A stretch of 64,000 nt of DNA, from positions 1-64,000 of the forward strand of contig JBFWWP010000006.1 of the NCBI GenBank assembly GCA_050246115.1. The letters run 5' to 3'. Position numbers and translations under genes: made by a program. This document shows positions 20,001-26,307 of the stretch, one piece after another; position 1 is the first letter of the stretch; every line of letters starts with the position of its first letter. Under the pieces are notes generated by a model. The model had not been told where the DNA came from. It was given only the letters and a program-made list of their open reading frames with translations, and ran no database searches. This stretch comes from JBFWWP01 sp050246115. GTDB taxonomy: Bacteria > Planctomycetota > UBA8108 > UBA1146 > JAJFFE01.

Positions 20001-21983
20001 CCGAATCGTGTGAGAAGCAAGTCTCTGGGCAACGGAACCGTTCTGACGCGGCTCTACGATGCCAAGCGGCGTCCGTCGGCACAGCTCTGGACTTCCGGCA
20101 TAGGATCTTCAATCGTGGGCGCGCTGTACGGCTATGACGTCGTGGACAACCCGATTCACCGAGTGATGACCCACGACGAGACCCGTGCCGACAACTTCGA
20201 GATCAATTCTCGGGACGAGGTGACCGGCGTCAACTTCCGGAGCGCTTCACCTACGGACTATCGGACCTACCTGGGCTCGTACTCCCAAGTGTTCAACTAC
20301 GACGACGTCTTCAATCGCGAGTCCGCCAGCTTCGGCGATCCGTTCGGGTTGAGCGTCACCGTCGACTCGAACTATGACGTCAATGAGGCGAACGAGTACA
20401 CGTCCATCGTGCGCGACGGGATGCCGTTCATTCCGGCCCATGACGCCGCGGGGAACATGACGCTGTTTCCGGTGCGGCCGGGTGATGGACCCGAGGCCGG
20501 GAACTCGGTGGCGGCCACCGCTGTGTGGGATGCCTTCAACCGGGCGGTGGTGATCGTCGCGGGAGGCAACGCTCCGCTTGTTCAGCGGACCGACGCGCTC
20601 GGACGACGGGTAGCGCAACTGGAACTGGACGGGCCGGCGGTCGATCCTGGCACCGGGATCGTGGAGGGGCGGCGGTTCGTACTGGACGGCTGGACCGTTT
20701 GTGAAGAGCGGACTCTGGCGGGGACGCTGGGAGGGTGGAGTAGCGCGCTCGAGCGTGTGTATGTGAACGGGCGGTCGATCGACGAACCGTTGCTCTGTGC
20801 GATCGATGGCGATGGCGATGGGGTGCTCGCGACCGCTAAGGACCTGCCGGAATCGATGGGTGGCGTTGACCGAGAGTTCTACTACCACTGCGACGTGCTC
20901 GGGAGCGTGCAAGCGATTACCGATGCGGATCTGGGGTCGCGCGTGCTGGAGTACTACCGGTATGGGTTGTTCGGGGATCCCGTGGTGTTGCCGGTGGTCG
21001 ATGGGGATGCGGACGGGTTCGAGGATACGCCCGGGTCGCTCGCGGACAACGCGGCCGCCGGGATCGCGCGGAAGTCGGAGTTTGGGAATGCGTATCTGTT
21101 CACGGCGCGGCGGTGGGAGGCGGAGGCGGGGGCGTACTACTATCGGCATCGGTGGTATGAGCCGGGGACGGGGCGGTTTGTGGGGCGGGATCCGTTTTGG
21201 GGGATTGGTAGCTCGGGTCGCTACTCATATGGAAGGGGTGCGCCGCAGCGATTCCTGGACTCGTTCGGCTTGTATGAGGTGGACTTTCACTACTATGCGA
21301 TCTACTACCTTGCGCGTGCTGCCGGGTACGATGCGGGCATTGCGGGCATGATCGCGGGTGCGTCGCAGTTCCTGGACGACTACCGAAAGACCGCTCCTGT
21401 CCAATGCGCGCTATCATTTCGTTGGGGCCGACTAAAGTTCTTCCACTTTCCGGGAGGCACTGTTGCGAGAAACGACTCAGTTGTTCGAGAAAGAGTGGTG
21501 GAAGCTCAGTCTGCCCTATTGAGCGAATTGGAGAAGGGGGGACGAGGAGATAGACGGAAGGCGTTTCAGCTGGGGATCAATCTTCACACCTATGCCGATA
21601 CTTGGGCGCATGAAGGATACCGCAGTCCATTGGGCCACGGCTGGGACGGGCATGCCCCCGACCGACCCTACAACGATGTGCCCAAGGCCCTGGAGGCGGC
21701 GCAGAACATATATGAAAGGCTTGGTGCCGGGCAGTCGGCGCGCATTTCATGGGCTCAGGCGTCGAAGGATCTGAGGGAAGCGTTCCAGTACGTGGACACC
21801 GATGGGGAGTGCCGCGGGCGCAACCTGGCCGAGCTTATCAAGCGCCGGTTTGGCGATGACGTAGAGTATGATCCAAAGAAGTGGGCGTCGACGCGGAGGA
21901 CCCATCCGGGGTCCACGAATGAGTTCATTTTCGATTTAGTTCAAGACAGCATGTATGAGTCACAGGGTAACTCTGAAGAGTAG
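14013..21983 (+). CDS. Giant secreted RHS/YD-repeat protein with cohesin/dockerin modules and candidate toxin tip
   Basis: A 2656-residue secreted protein; the ATG at 14013 follows GGAGGAG and a signal peptide ends at SPVFAQ. Residues about 22-490 contain cohesin-like modules and a short repeated segment (LGWSNGGFIYDSVEV / LHWAGGFTYDAIQV). A dockerin-like pair with PFPGCG tail lies at about 495-580. RHS/YD repeats fill about 930-2280 (YDNLRNVTSVEKRG, DSFGRLTRHTDGRGN, FSYNENDQVVRVDEH). The RHS core ends at about 2390 (ARRWEAEAGAYYYRHRWYEPGTGRFVGRDP, DSFGL). The last 260 residues form a variable tip with HTYADTWAHEGY and further histidines and aspartates, resembling DUF6765 or zinc phospholipase C/P1-nuclease-like domains. 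The tip DNA is less GC-rich than the shell, as expected for an exchangeable toxin. No immunity gene follows. Confidence 0.85.
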   Translation: MVARCFLTCLIVLCASPVFAQGFALSATDAAGPAGSTVVVSVVLSADDPPDGFRVCATYDAALSTLGAISLAGPAAGAALTVTSFPSGFCAEVLGPIPAGVNQTVLTIEFQLGLATGSFVVDLTDSLGAPPQANYILVKGFPLDAMSGLILDDGLVSVELPPLQGFSCAEGLLPGELQLGWSNGGFIYDSVEVFVDGALEQILSGSAQQATVVAAPGTSHEVCARGVEATIQTPLVCCTENTADLPPITNLVCTPTAPTTAELHWAGGFTYDAIQVLGNGLLIQTLPGSSIMALVTGSAEAMVQYCLVGLSNGFVTASECCQVTYPPEPESMVTFGLSIPTVDFDPRIGRAEFSVGLSVAGSPSEPATILGLSMALAHDSSFLHAVSVQPLSDVTNLSPEFLASNISDEGIVLGIVFSFDGSTSLLVNQALTVAIVNYEAVSEGLAGVRNDIVTPLAWTGLGSPLVENEVVTGAGQTELSLVLVDGAVTLEPDLEFFLRGDCGGNGQVNIADAIAILDFLFPPPSPPPACLAACDVTADNSVNIADAIYLLAYLFNGGSPPDQPFPGCGIQPGENTLACVTAGSCPEQPLGQLEFSGPCLTIMCPVSELPGFGVDGFTAPPGSTIHFGAGAFNTSVEVDENDFVTAVIPAPAAAFSLSISATIGSVETPVLRVQAQQLSATSVHQSTFGPAALVTTGAATGGGGGGLECPLDCFCCVAADSPASFNLADEIGIAELFTPDFQSRVVPACQSFELGLDLFPAISIAGYAMDGSHAYVGNPSAEPPSTCEVENITVAYADTDRKLGFGVGLAEPRDSLYLLQHVGGSLVLGTPQGLEYPLDPVQPGSAVYRFATPNLFGTVLHDTARGQWIWELPRSGRLVFVNAPAGCKMPLYFTEDSNQNRTICKRKFSGEISDLIMDNGSTYHFSTNAIGLYSGVTDPLGFSVNFSYDTQCRLVEVQHPETTDASNAPGDILTDAALGAGGSVTTGSGPVVAPGRRTVGLNWDSQDRIVAIQDGRGATPMAVTYEGITRRVASVTMNGHAWNLTRNLASVPVPARPSLLDPGNYVVAVTDPLGYVVDYECHGASGGPIVGADSTGQGKFHVRRILQYTRQGLGNPPLRVDEPDYFAQVFLHNCDCGTEIVRTEPFRSDEPITFDSLGVPTNYPRWVYTYDNLRNVTSVEKRGFAPDEIIRTEQTFQNYVSALDPVNGVSVTQRSRMTRYRPPRHFSTNPLYAGLNFEHEFEYDARGNLVLHRFPDVTQGPSAPQAGVVETLEHDSFGRLTRHTDGRGNVTTMSYHAGPALGGTVLTQGDFFGFPAEVVRGALGSIDSAPALRTQFKVNARGEVTAVCDPRGFLYTIERNSRGEVERVLEPGVTLSDGTTVVSYETRQVRDRAGNVVLTRRSNVDHQGNVDPSNAFVDKSFAFDAINNLLEVRAEVDGDDANDLSTRFVYDDREDPIIVQKPFGNRMMLTRDERQLPMRLFYGVAPPTDPANLAENYPGLYDTALPNSAPFVGFNRTDYDGRGNSVTERDGRGFLSHSFYDFHNRPVAMRDQNGNGTRYEWDEGSFPLTTAAGELDAAGNLVGNPLTRGYARFDSWGRRYQAVMDFDPTTSEAALPDPTESQSASYLMAFDRASRPVQSLDANGNPTIVTWDAASRVVEVLDALGNRVEFSYNENDQVVRVDEHEVLPGGVVEDYGRAILRDELDRVIQVAELGLNDTLVGHDTDYFLDSLGFVRQSIDGEGRVDQRFRDDLGRLMERRRLDAVGNVVQRTRHAFDGNSRRIEDRAYSDAATPAGEQLTARLFDAADRLVVTVHPDSDDYDPLSKTVSDGVDGVMDREVTDFDAINPTRFTDQRGVIIDNVFDPGNRLVGQLITLQPGVSGETERVFQYDSLDRLTEASNDFARVTRGYDGLSRIVAETQELNLLGTGLASGWTNLVAVTSGFDAQSNRTSMDLLSLGGTDLACEQTFDSLNRVSTISAEYFGVPMHPVAGYTYDGPNRVRSKSLGNGTVLTRLYDAKRRPSAQLWTSGIGSSIVGALYGYDVVDNPIHRVMTHDETRADNFEINSRDEVTGVNFRSASPTDYRTYLGSYSQVFNYDDVFNRESASFGDPFGLSVTVDSNYDVNEANEYTSIVRDGMPFIPAHDAAGNMTLFPVRPGDGPEAGNSVAATAVWDAFNRAVVIVAGGNAPLVQRTDALGRRVAQLELDGPAVDPGTGIVEGRRFVLDGWTVCEERTLAGTLGGWSSALERVYVNGRSIDEPLLCAIDGDGDGVLATAKDLPESMGGVDREFYYHCDVLGSVQAITDADLGSRVLEYYRYGLFGDPVVLPVVDGDADGFEDTPGSLADNAAAGIARKSEFGNAYLFTARRWEAEAGAYYYRHRWYEPGTGRFVGRDPFWGIGSSGRYSYGRGAPQRFLDSFGLYEVDFHYYAIYYLARAAGYDAGIAGMIAGASQFLDDYRKTAPVQCALSFRWGRLKFFHFPGGTVARNDSVVRERVVEAQSALLSELEKGGRGDRRKAFQLGINLHTYADTWAHEGYRSPLGHGWDGHAPDRPYNDVPKALEAAQNIYERLGAGQSARISWAQASKDLREAFQYVDTDGECRGRNLAELIKRRFGDDVEYDPKKWASTRRTHPGSTNEFIFDLVQDSMYESQGNSEE

Positions 21984-22097
21984 TAGTCCCGCCCCGGTGC
22001 CCTTAGTCCACCGACCTCGGCGATTGAAGGCCGGTGTCGTAGGCCAGGTGTGCCGTGCATAGGTTCGTGATTCCAGCGGGTGCGAGTCCCGCCCCGG

Positions 22098-22197
22098 GAT
22101 CATCCCGCCCCGGAGTAAGTAGCGGAGGCGGGTGCGCTGGCTTCGTTGACGGCGGTTCGTGGGCGTTTGGCGGTCGGTTTCGTCGATTGGTTGGGGG
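22098..22197 (+). repeat. REP-like hairpin unit 1
   Basis: A 100-bp unit opening with GATCATCCCGCC and containing the hairpin CCCGCC-x-CCG...CGG-x-GGCGGG (arms about 22104-22113 and 22122-22132). The same sequence forms the left end of the two full Y1 transposase elements nearby, so this is probably a solo, transposase-dependent copy. Confidence 0.75.
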
Positions 22198-22272
22198 GAT
22201 CATCCCGCCCCGGAGTAAGTAGCGGAGGCGGGTGCGCTGCTCTGGGTGATGACGGTTTGTGAGAGTTTGGCG
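22198..22272 (+). repeat. REP-like hairpin unit 2, interrupted by IS66 fragment
   Basis: A direct tandem second copy of the same unit, beginning GATCATCCCGCC at 22198. It breaks off after GTTTGGCG at 22272, where the neighbouring unit would continue GTCGG; here GTAAGC, the conserved end of IS66-family elements, begins. Confidence 0.65.
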
Positions 22273-22347
22273 GTAAGCACCCCAGGAACCCATGGGTGAC
22301 GGTAGCTCGGAGATGCCGTGAAGTACTCCCACAGAAGGGAGGCCAAG

Positions 22348-22644
22348 ATGGCATCGAAGAGCAGGCGCAAAGCGACGGGGATCCTGGAGCAGTATCGGAC
22401 GAGCGGGTTGAGCCAGCGCGAGTTCGCGGACCGAGAAGGGGTATCGGCGAGTACGCTGGCCTACTGGCTTCGGCGGGAACGCCTGGAGAGACAGGCTCGC
22501 GGAAAGACGGCCCTGGTGGCGGTTGCTCCCGTGCCATGCTCGAGGTCGGCGTTCGTCCTTGAGCGAGACGGGCTCCGCATCGAGGTGCCACGAGACGTCT
22601 CCGCGGAGGAGTGGCGTGTCCTACTGGAGGCGTGGGGCTCTTGA
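22348..22644 (+). CDS. tnpA: IS66 family accessory protein TnpA
   Basis: A 98-residue protein starting at an ATG preceded by GGGAGG. It has the helix-turn-helix of IS66/IS3-type ORF1 proteins (SQREFADREGVSASTLAYW, about residues 20-42), followed by a basic stretch and a short C-terminal domain containing VPRDVSAEEWRVLLEA. It normally acts with TnpB and the TnpC transposase. The stop codon overlaps the TTG start of tnpB (TTGA), the usual translational coupling. It is an orphan here because tnpB is truncated and tnpC is absent. Confidence 0.8.
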   Translation: MASKSRRKATGILEQYRTSGLSQREFADREGVSASTLAYWLRRERLERQARGKTALVAVAPVPCSRSAFVLERDGLRIEVPRDVSAEEWRVLLEAWGS

Positions 22645-22685
22645 TCTCGCTGGGAACCGGAACGCGGATCTACCTGCGCTGTGGG
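22641..22685 (+). pseudogene. tnpB: Truncated IS66 tnpB (first 15 codons)
   Basis: The frame from TTG at 22641 reads ISLGTGTRIYLRCG, matching the conserved start of IS66 TnpB proteins just before their TDMRKG motif. The next base starts GATCATCCCGCC, the left end of the 1353-bp Y1 element, and the frame soon hits a stop. The gene was therefore split by insertion or rearrangement. Confidence 0.65.
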
Positions 22686-22872
22686 GATCATCCCGCCCCG
22701 GAGTAAGTAGCGGAGGTGGGTGCGTTGCCCAGGTTGATGGCGGTTCGTGGGCGTTTGGCGGTCGGTTTCGTCGATCGGCTGGGACGAACGGAGGGGTTTC
22801 GGCGCTGAATTGGCGTCGTGAATTGCCGGTTTCAGGACGACATCCGGCCGACGGCGGAGATGTGCACACGAA

Positions 22873-22910
22873 GAGGCCGGGTCGCGAGTGGTTGCTCGCG
22901 ACTCGGCCTC
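22873..22910 (-). terminator. Strong hairpin downstream of transposase copy A
   Basis: A 16-bp stem with one G:T wobble (GAGGCCGGGTCGCGAG against CTCGCGACTCGGCCTC, loop TGGTTG) lies 17 bp beyond the transposase stop codon. No long T tract follows on the minus strand. The same hairpin recurs at 24811-24848 (degraded) and 37415-37452. Confidence 0.55.
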
Positions 22911-22926
22911 GTTTCGATGGGGCGTG

Positions 22927-23856
22927 TTAGATGGCGAGGGCGCCGAGGGTGGGGTTTGGGTCGGGGCCGCGGCAGCGGCAGCCGAAGAGGTGGACCATCT
23001 TGAGTGTGCCCCACGGGAATACGACTTGTCGGTCCCCAGCGATGAAGGCGGTGAGCGCGGTTCGATTCTCCCGGCGGAAGCGTTTGAGGCGCCGCAGGAG
23101 GTGGACGCGCTGGATGGGGTCTTTGCATGCCATGTGAGGCTCGAGCTCGAAGAGAGGGTCGGGGCTCCTCGCGGAGTCGAACGGGTCGGCGGCCCGGATC
23201 GCTTTCACGCCGAGGAAGGCGCGGCCTTGGTCGACCATCTCGCTTCGCTTCGCCTGCTCCAGCTCTGCGCAGCGCTCGCGGATCCTGGCGATGAGTTCTT
23301 CCTCGGAGGCGTCCTCGCACTCGGGGAGGCACGTGGAGAAGGTGATCTCCTCGGGCATCTTCTTGCTGAAGAAGATGCGCGGGCGTTTCACGGTGATCGT
23401 GAGCTGGCCGAGGTCATCGGCCGTGACCTTGACCCCGGGCCACTTGTTCATCCGGTCGACCAGGCCGGAGAGTACGGCGTTGCAGAGGATGTAGGCAATT
23501 TTCTCGACGATGTCCCGGGCTCGCGGGGCGACCCAAACACAGTTCGGTTTGCCGGTGCTCCAGAGGTTCTCGCGTCGACCGCGGTGGCAGTTCAGGGCGC
23601 GTGCGGTCAGGGAGAAGAGATACTGGGTGAAGCTCGAGACTTTGCCTCCCTCTCGATCTGTGACGAGAAGGTGGCCGTGGGTCGACAGAAAGATGAAGAC
23701 GTGGATGAGAATCCCGTACTTCGTCGCGGCGAGGCCGAGGACGTAGAGGAGGATGGCGTTGGCCATGGGGCCCGGCTTCAGCTGGAACATCCGAAGCAGC
23801 GTGCGCCGGGTGATCATGTAGGTACCGGGGATCGCGAAGCGTGGCGGTGTGGCCAT
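22927..23856 (-). CDS. Y1 (HUH) transposase, REP-associated type, copy A
   Basis: A 309-residue transposase of the IS200/Y1 superfamily. The ATG at 23856 follows AGAGGACCCG and is preferred over an upstream in-frame start. The N-terminal catalytic domain shows GTYMITRRT, the metal-binding HUH pair in FLSTHGHLLVTD (His60/His62) and a helix with a candidate nucleophile Tyr79 (SSFTQYLFSLTARALN). The C-terminal half is basic and ends DPNPTLGALAI. Such enzymes nick single-stranded DNA at hairpins, and REP-like hairpins form this element's left end, so it likely mobilises itself and the solo units. It differs from copy B by three residues (Ser/Asn, Asp/Glu, Leu/Ile). Confidence 0.8.
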   Translation of the reverse strand: MATPPRFAIPGTYMITRRTLLRMFQLKPGPMANAILLYVLGLAATKYGILIHVFIFLSTHGHLLVTDREGGKVSSFTQYLFSLTARALNCHRGRRENLWSTGKPNCVWVAPRARDIVEKIAYILCNAVLSGLVDRMNKWPGVKVTADDLGQLTITVKRPRIFFSKKMPEEITFSTCLPECEDASEEELIARIRERCAELEQAKRSEMVDQGRAFLGVKAIRAADPFDSARSPDPLFELEPHMACKDPIQRVHLLRRLKRFRRENRTALTAFIAGDRQVVFPWGTLKMVHLFGCRCRGPDPNPTLGALAI

Positions 23857-24038
23857 CGGGTCCTCTCGTGACCCGGGCCTGAGCAAGATAGGGATCAACA
23901 ACCACCGATCTCGCGGAACTCGTGGCGGCATCTGGGGCAACGGAAGGACCCCGCCCCGAGGCACCGGGTCCGGTTGGAGACGATTGCGTGCGGGACGTCC
24001 GGATCAGGACGAGGTCGGTTGCGGGAGGATCAATGGCG

Positions 24039-24380
24039 CGCGACTCGGCCTCGTTTCGATGGGGCATGTTAGATGGCGAGGGCGCCGAGGGTGGGGCTTG
24101 GGTCGGGGCCGCGGCAGCGGCAGCCGAAGAGGTGGACCATCCTGAGTGTGCCCCACGGGAATACGACTTGTCGGTCGCCAGCGATGAAGGCGGTGAGCGC
24201 GGTTCGATTCTCCCGGCGGAAGCGTTTGAGGCGCCGCAGGAGGTGGACGCGCTGGATGGGGTCTTTGCAGCCCATGTGAGGCTCGAGCTCGAAAGAGGAC
24301 CCGGTCTCTTGGCGCAGTCGAAGGCGTCGTCGGCCGTGACCTCCCGGCCCACTCGTTCATCCCATTGACCAGGTGGAGTG
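24039..24380 (-). pseudogene. Decayed transposase copy C
   Basis: Immediately after copy A there is a third partial copy. It covers the transposase C-terminal 68 codons (about 24069-24275, with the TTA stop complement), then jumps across an internal deletion to a degenerate match of the middle of the gene (about 24325-24375, cf. NGMNEWAGREVTADD against DRMNKWPGVKVTADD). It lacks the catalytic N-terminal domain. Confidence 0.65.
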
Positions 24381-24623
24381 GACGGCAACCACGAAGCCCC
24401 ACGGCGAGCGACTGCGGAGAGTCGACCACTGCCCGTGAGTATCTCGGGGGACCACTCGGGATCGTCGGGACATCTCGGCAGCTTGCATGCCGGAATTGAC
24501 CGGACAACCGGCTCGCATCCTCAGCGTCGGCAGGTAGACTGAGGGCGAACATCGAGATTGCGGGCTGTTTCATAGGAGAGAGGAGAGGGCAATGTTCCGG
24601 ACGCTCGCGGTGCTTTGTTGAAG
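24381..24623. other. Spacer with an orphan translation start
   Basis: A 243-bp spacer between transposase copies. At 24592 an ATG with a very good AGGAGAG site reads MFRTLAVLC and stops, directly before copy B begins at 24624. This may be the 5' stub of a gene cut by copy B. Confidence 0.35.
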
Positions 24624-25976
24624 GATCATCCCGCCCCGGAGTAAGTAGCGGAGGCGGGTGCGCTGCCCAGGTTGATGGCGGTTCGTGGGCGTTTGGCGGT
24701 CGGTTTCGCCGAGTGGTTGGGGCGATCTGCGGGGTTTCGGGCCTGAATTGGCGTCGTGAATTGCCGGTTTCGGGGCGAAATCCGGCCGACGGCGGAGATG
24801 TGCACACGAAGAGGCCGGCTCTCGAGTGGTTGCTCGCGACTCGGCCTCGTTTCGATGGGGCATGTTAGATGGCGAGGGCGCCGAGGGTGGGGTTTGGGTC
24901 GGGGCCGCGGCAGCGGCAGCCGAAGATGTGGACCATCTTGAGTGTGCCCCACGGGAATACGACTTGTCGGTCGCCAGCGATGAAGGCGGTGAGCGCGGTT
25001 CGATTCTCCCGGCGGAAGCGTTTGAGGCGCCGCAGGAGGTGGACGCGCTGGATGGGGTCTTTGCATGCCATGTGAGGCTCGAGCTCGAAGAGAGGTTCGG
25101 GGCTCCTCGCGGAGTCGAACGGGTCGGCGGCCCGGATCGCTTTCACGCCGAGGAAGGCGCGGCCTTGGTCGACCATCTCGTTTCGCTTCGCCTGCTCCAG
25201 CTCTGCGCAGCGCTCGCGGATCCTGGCGATGAGTTCTTCCTCGGAGGCGTCCTCGCACTCGGGGAGGCACGTGGAGAAGGTGATCTCCTCGGGCATCTTC
25301 TTGCTGAAGAAGATGCGCGGGCGTTTCACGGTGATCGTGAGCTGGCCGAGGTCATCGGCCGTGACCTTGACCCCGGGCCACTTGTTCATCCGGTCGACCA
25401 GGCCGGAGAGTACGGCGTTGCAGAGGATGTAGGCAATTTTCTCGACGATGTCCCGGGCTCGCGGGGCGACCCAAACACAGTTCGGTTTGCCGGTGCTCCA
25501 GAGGTTCTCGCGTCGACCGCGGTGGCAGTTCAGGGCGCGTGCGGTCAGGGAGAAGAGATACTGGGTGAAGCTCGAGACTTTGCCTCCCTCTCGATCTGTG
25601 ACGAGAAGGTGGCCGTGGGTCGACAGAAAGATGAAGACGTGGATGAGAATCCCGTACTTCGTCGCGGCGAGGCCGAGGACGTAGAGGAGGATGGCGTTGG
25701 CCATGGGGCCCGGCTTCAGCTGGAACATCCGAAGCAGCGTGCGCCGGGTGATCATGTAGGTACCGGGGATCGCGAAGCGTGGCGGTGTGGCCATCGGGTC
25801 CTCTCGTGACCCGGGCCTGAGCAAGATAGGGATCAACAACCACCGATCTCGCGGAACTCGTGGCGACATCTGGGGCAACGGAAGGACCCCGCCCCGAGGC
25901 ACCGGGTCCGGTTGGAGACGATTGCGTGCGGGACGTCCGGATCAGGACGAGGTCGGTTGCGGGAGGATCAATGGCG
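24624..25976. mobile_element. Y1 transposase element, copy B (1353 bp)
   Basis: The second full copy, the same length as 22686-24038 and in the same orientation, with the left-end REP-like hairpin at about 24630-24658. Past its right end the sequence (GACGGCCAAGG...) differs from that after copy A, which defines the boundary to within a base or two. Confidence 0.75.
24865..25794 (-). CDS. Y1 (HUH) transposase, REP-associated type, copy B
   Basis: A 309-residue near-identical twin of the transposase at 22927-23856, with the same ATG choice (25794, preceded by AGAGGACCCG), HUH motif THGHL and candidate catalytic Tyr79. Both copies are intact over their full length, so at least one is likely functional or was until recently. 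Three amino-acid changes separate the copies. The overlapping long plus-strand frame here is an antisense shadow. Confidence 0.8.
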   Translation of the reverse strand: MATPPRFAIPGTYMITRRTLLRMFQLKPGPMANAILLYVLGLAATKYGILIHVFIFLSTHGHLLVTDREGGKVSSFTQYLFSLTARALNCHRGRRENLWSTGKPNCVWVAPRARDIVEKIAYILCNAVLSGLVDRMNKWPGVKVTADDLGQLTITVKRPRIFFSKKMPEEITFSTCLPECEDASEEELIARIRERCAELEQAKRNEMVDQGRAFLGVKAIRAADPFDSARSPEPLFELEPHMACKDPIQRVHLLRRLKRFRRENRTALTAFIAGDRQVVFPWGTLKMVHIFGCRCRGPDPNPTLGALAI

Positions 25977-26307
25977 ACGGCCAAGGTCGCTCTCCAGGGC
26001 AAGCGCTTGCGATTCGGGGTCAGGTGCGAAAGCGTTGGTGGTGGCGGCGATCATCCCGCCCGAGCGGGATCGCAGTCGGGCCTCAGGGGCAAGGACTGGA
26101 GTCCTGACAGCCGAGGTTCGTGCCATCGGGGTTCGGGACCGCAGTCCGGTGGGGGGCAACCGTGCGGCGGGGGAGCCGAAGAGGTCCGCGAGCCGGCAGA
26201 TGCCGCCGGAGGCATCGCCCGACTCGATGGGATCAACGGAGTGATCGGAGGCTCTCGACGGCCGAAATCAGCGTGAGTCGTCAGAAAGACGAAATCGATA
26301 CCCAGCG
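25977..26307. other. Spacer containing direct repeat DR1
   Basis: A 331-bp region between transposase copy B and the methyltransferase 3' end. The only structured part is the repeat at 26049-26157, listed separately. No gene is supported. Confidence 0.4.
26049..26157 (+). repeat. Structured direct repeat DR1, left flank of HSP90/TPR/MTase cassette
   Basis: A repeat of roughly 110 bp with a perfect hairpin ATCCCGC-CCGA-GCGGGAT at its start and a second one AGGACT-GG-AGTCCT inside. A similar copy in the same orientation is at 32070-32190; both read on through GGGCCTCAGGGGCAAGGACT and CAGCCGAGG(T/C)TCGTGCCATCG. It opens with GATCATCCCGCC, as does the REP-like unit, but otherwise differs. Confidence 0.7.

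Larger units (their letters stand above)
22273..22685 (+). mobile_element. 5' fragment of an IS66-family insertion sequence
   Basis: The fragment starts with GTAAGCACCCCAGGAAC, matching the GTAAGC terminal motif typical of IS66 elements, and contains tnpA plus the first 15 codons of tnpB. It is cut at 22685/22686 by the left end of the Y1 element. No remainder of tnpB or the tnpC transposase was found elsewhere in the window, so the element is defective. Confidence 0.65.
22686..24038. mobile_element. Y1 transposase element, copy A (1353 bp)
   Basis: This segment matches 24624-25976 end to end with no length difference. It opens with GATCATCCCGCC and the REP-like hairpin and closes with GCGGGAGGATC, whose reverse complement GATCCTCCCGC matches the left end at 10 of 11 bases. 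It carries one transposase gene on the minus strand. The coding part differs from copy B at only a handful of bases, while the roughly 190 bp at the left end differ more. Confidence 0.75.

Noticed and set aside
22060..22100. tRNA T-arm-like sequence GCGGGTGCGAGTCCCGC after the RHS gene
   Set aside because: The five-base stem with a seven-base loop resembles a T-arm, but no D-arm, anticodon arm or matching 5' acceptor strand could be found upstream. At best a tRNA-derived scrap.
22888..23871. 327-codon plus-strand frame overlapping the transposase, repeated at 24826-25809
   Set aside because: Its conservation between copies only reflects the transposon duplication. The opposite frame has the HUH motif, a good ribosome binding site and a terminator; the plus frame is acidic shadow sequence.
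23895..24035. Zinc-ribbon-like frame (FRCPRCRHEFREIGGC) upstream of both transposase copies
   Set aside because: It has a stop just before and no ATG, GTG or TTG in frame, so it is not a gene as it stands; possibly a remnant inside the element, or chance.
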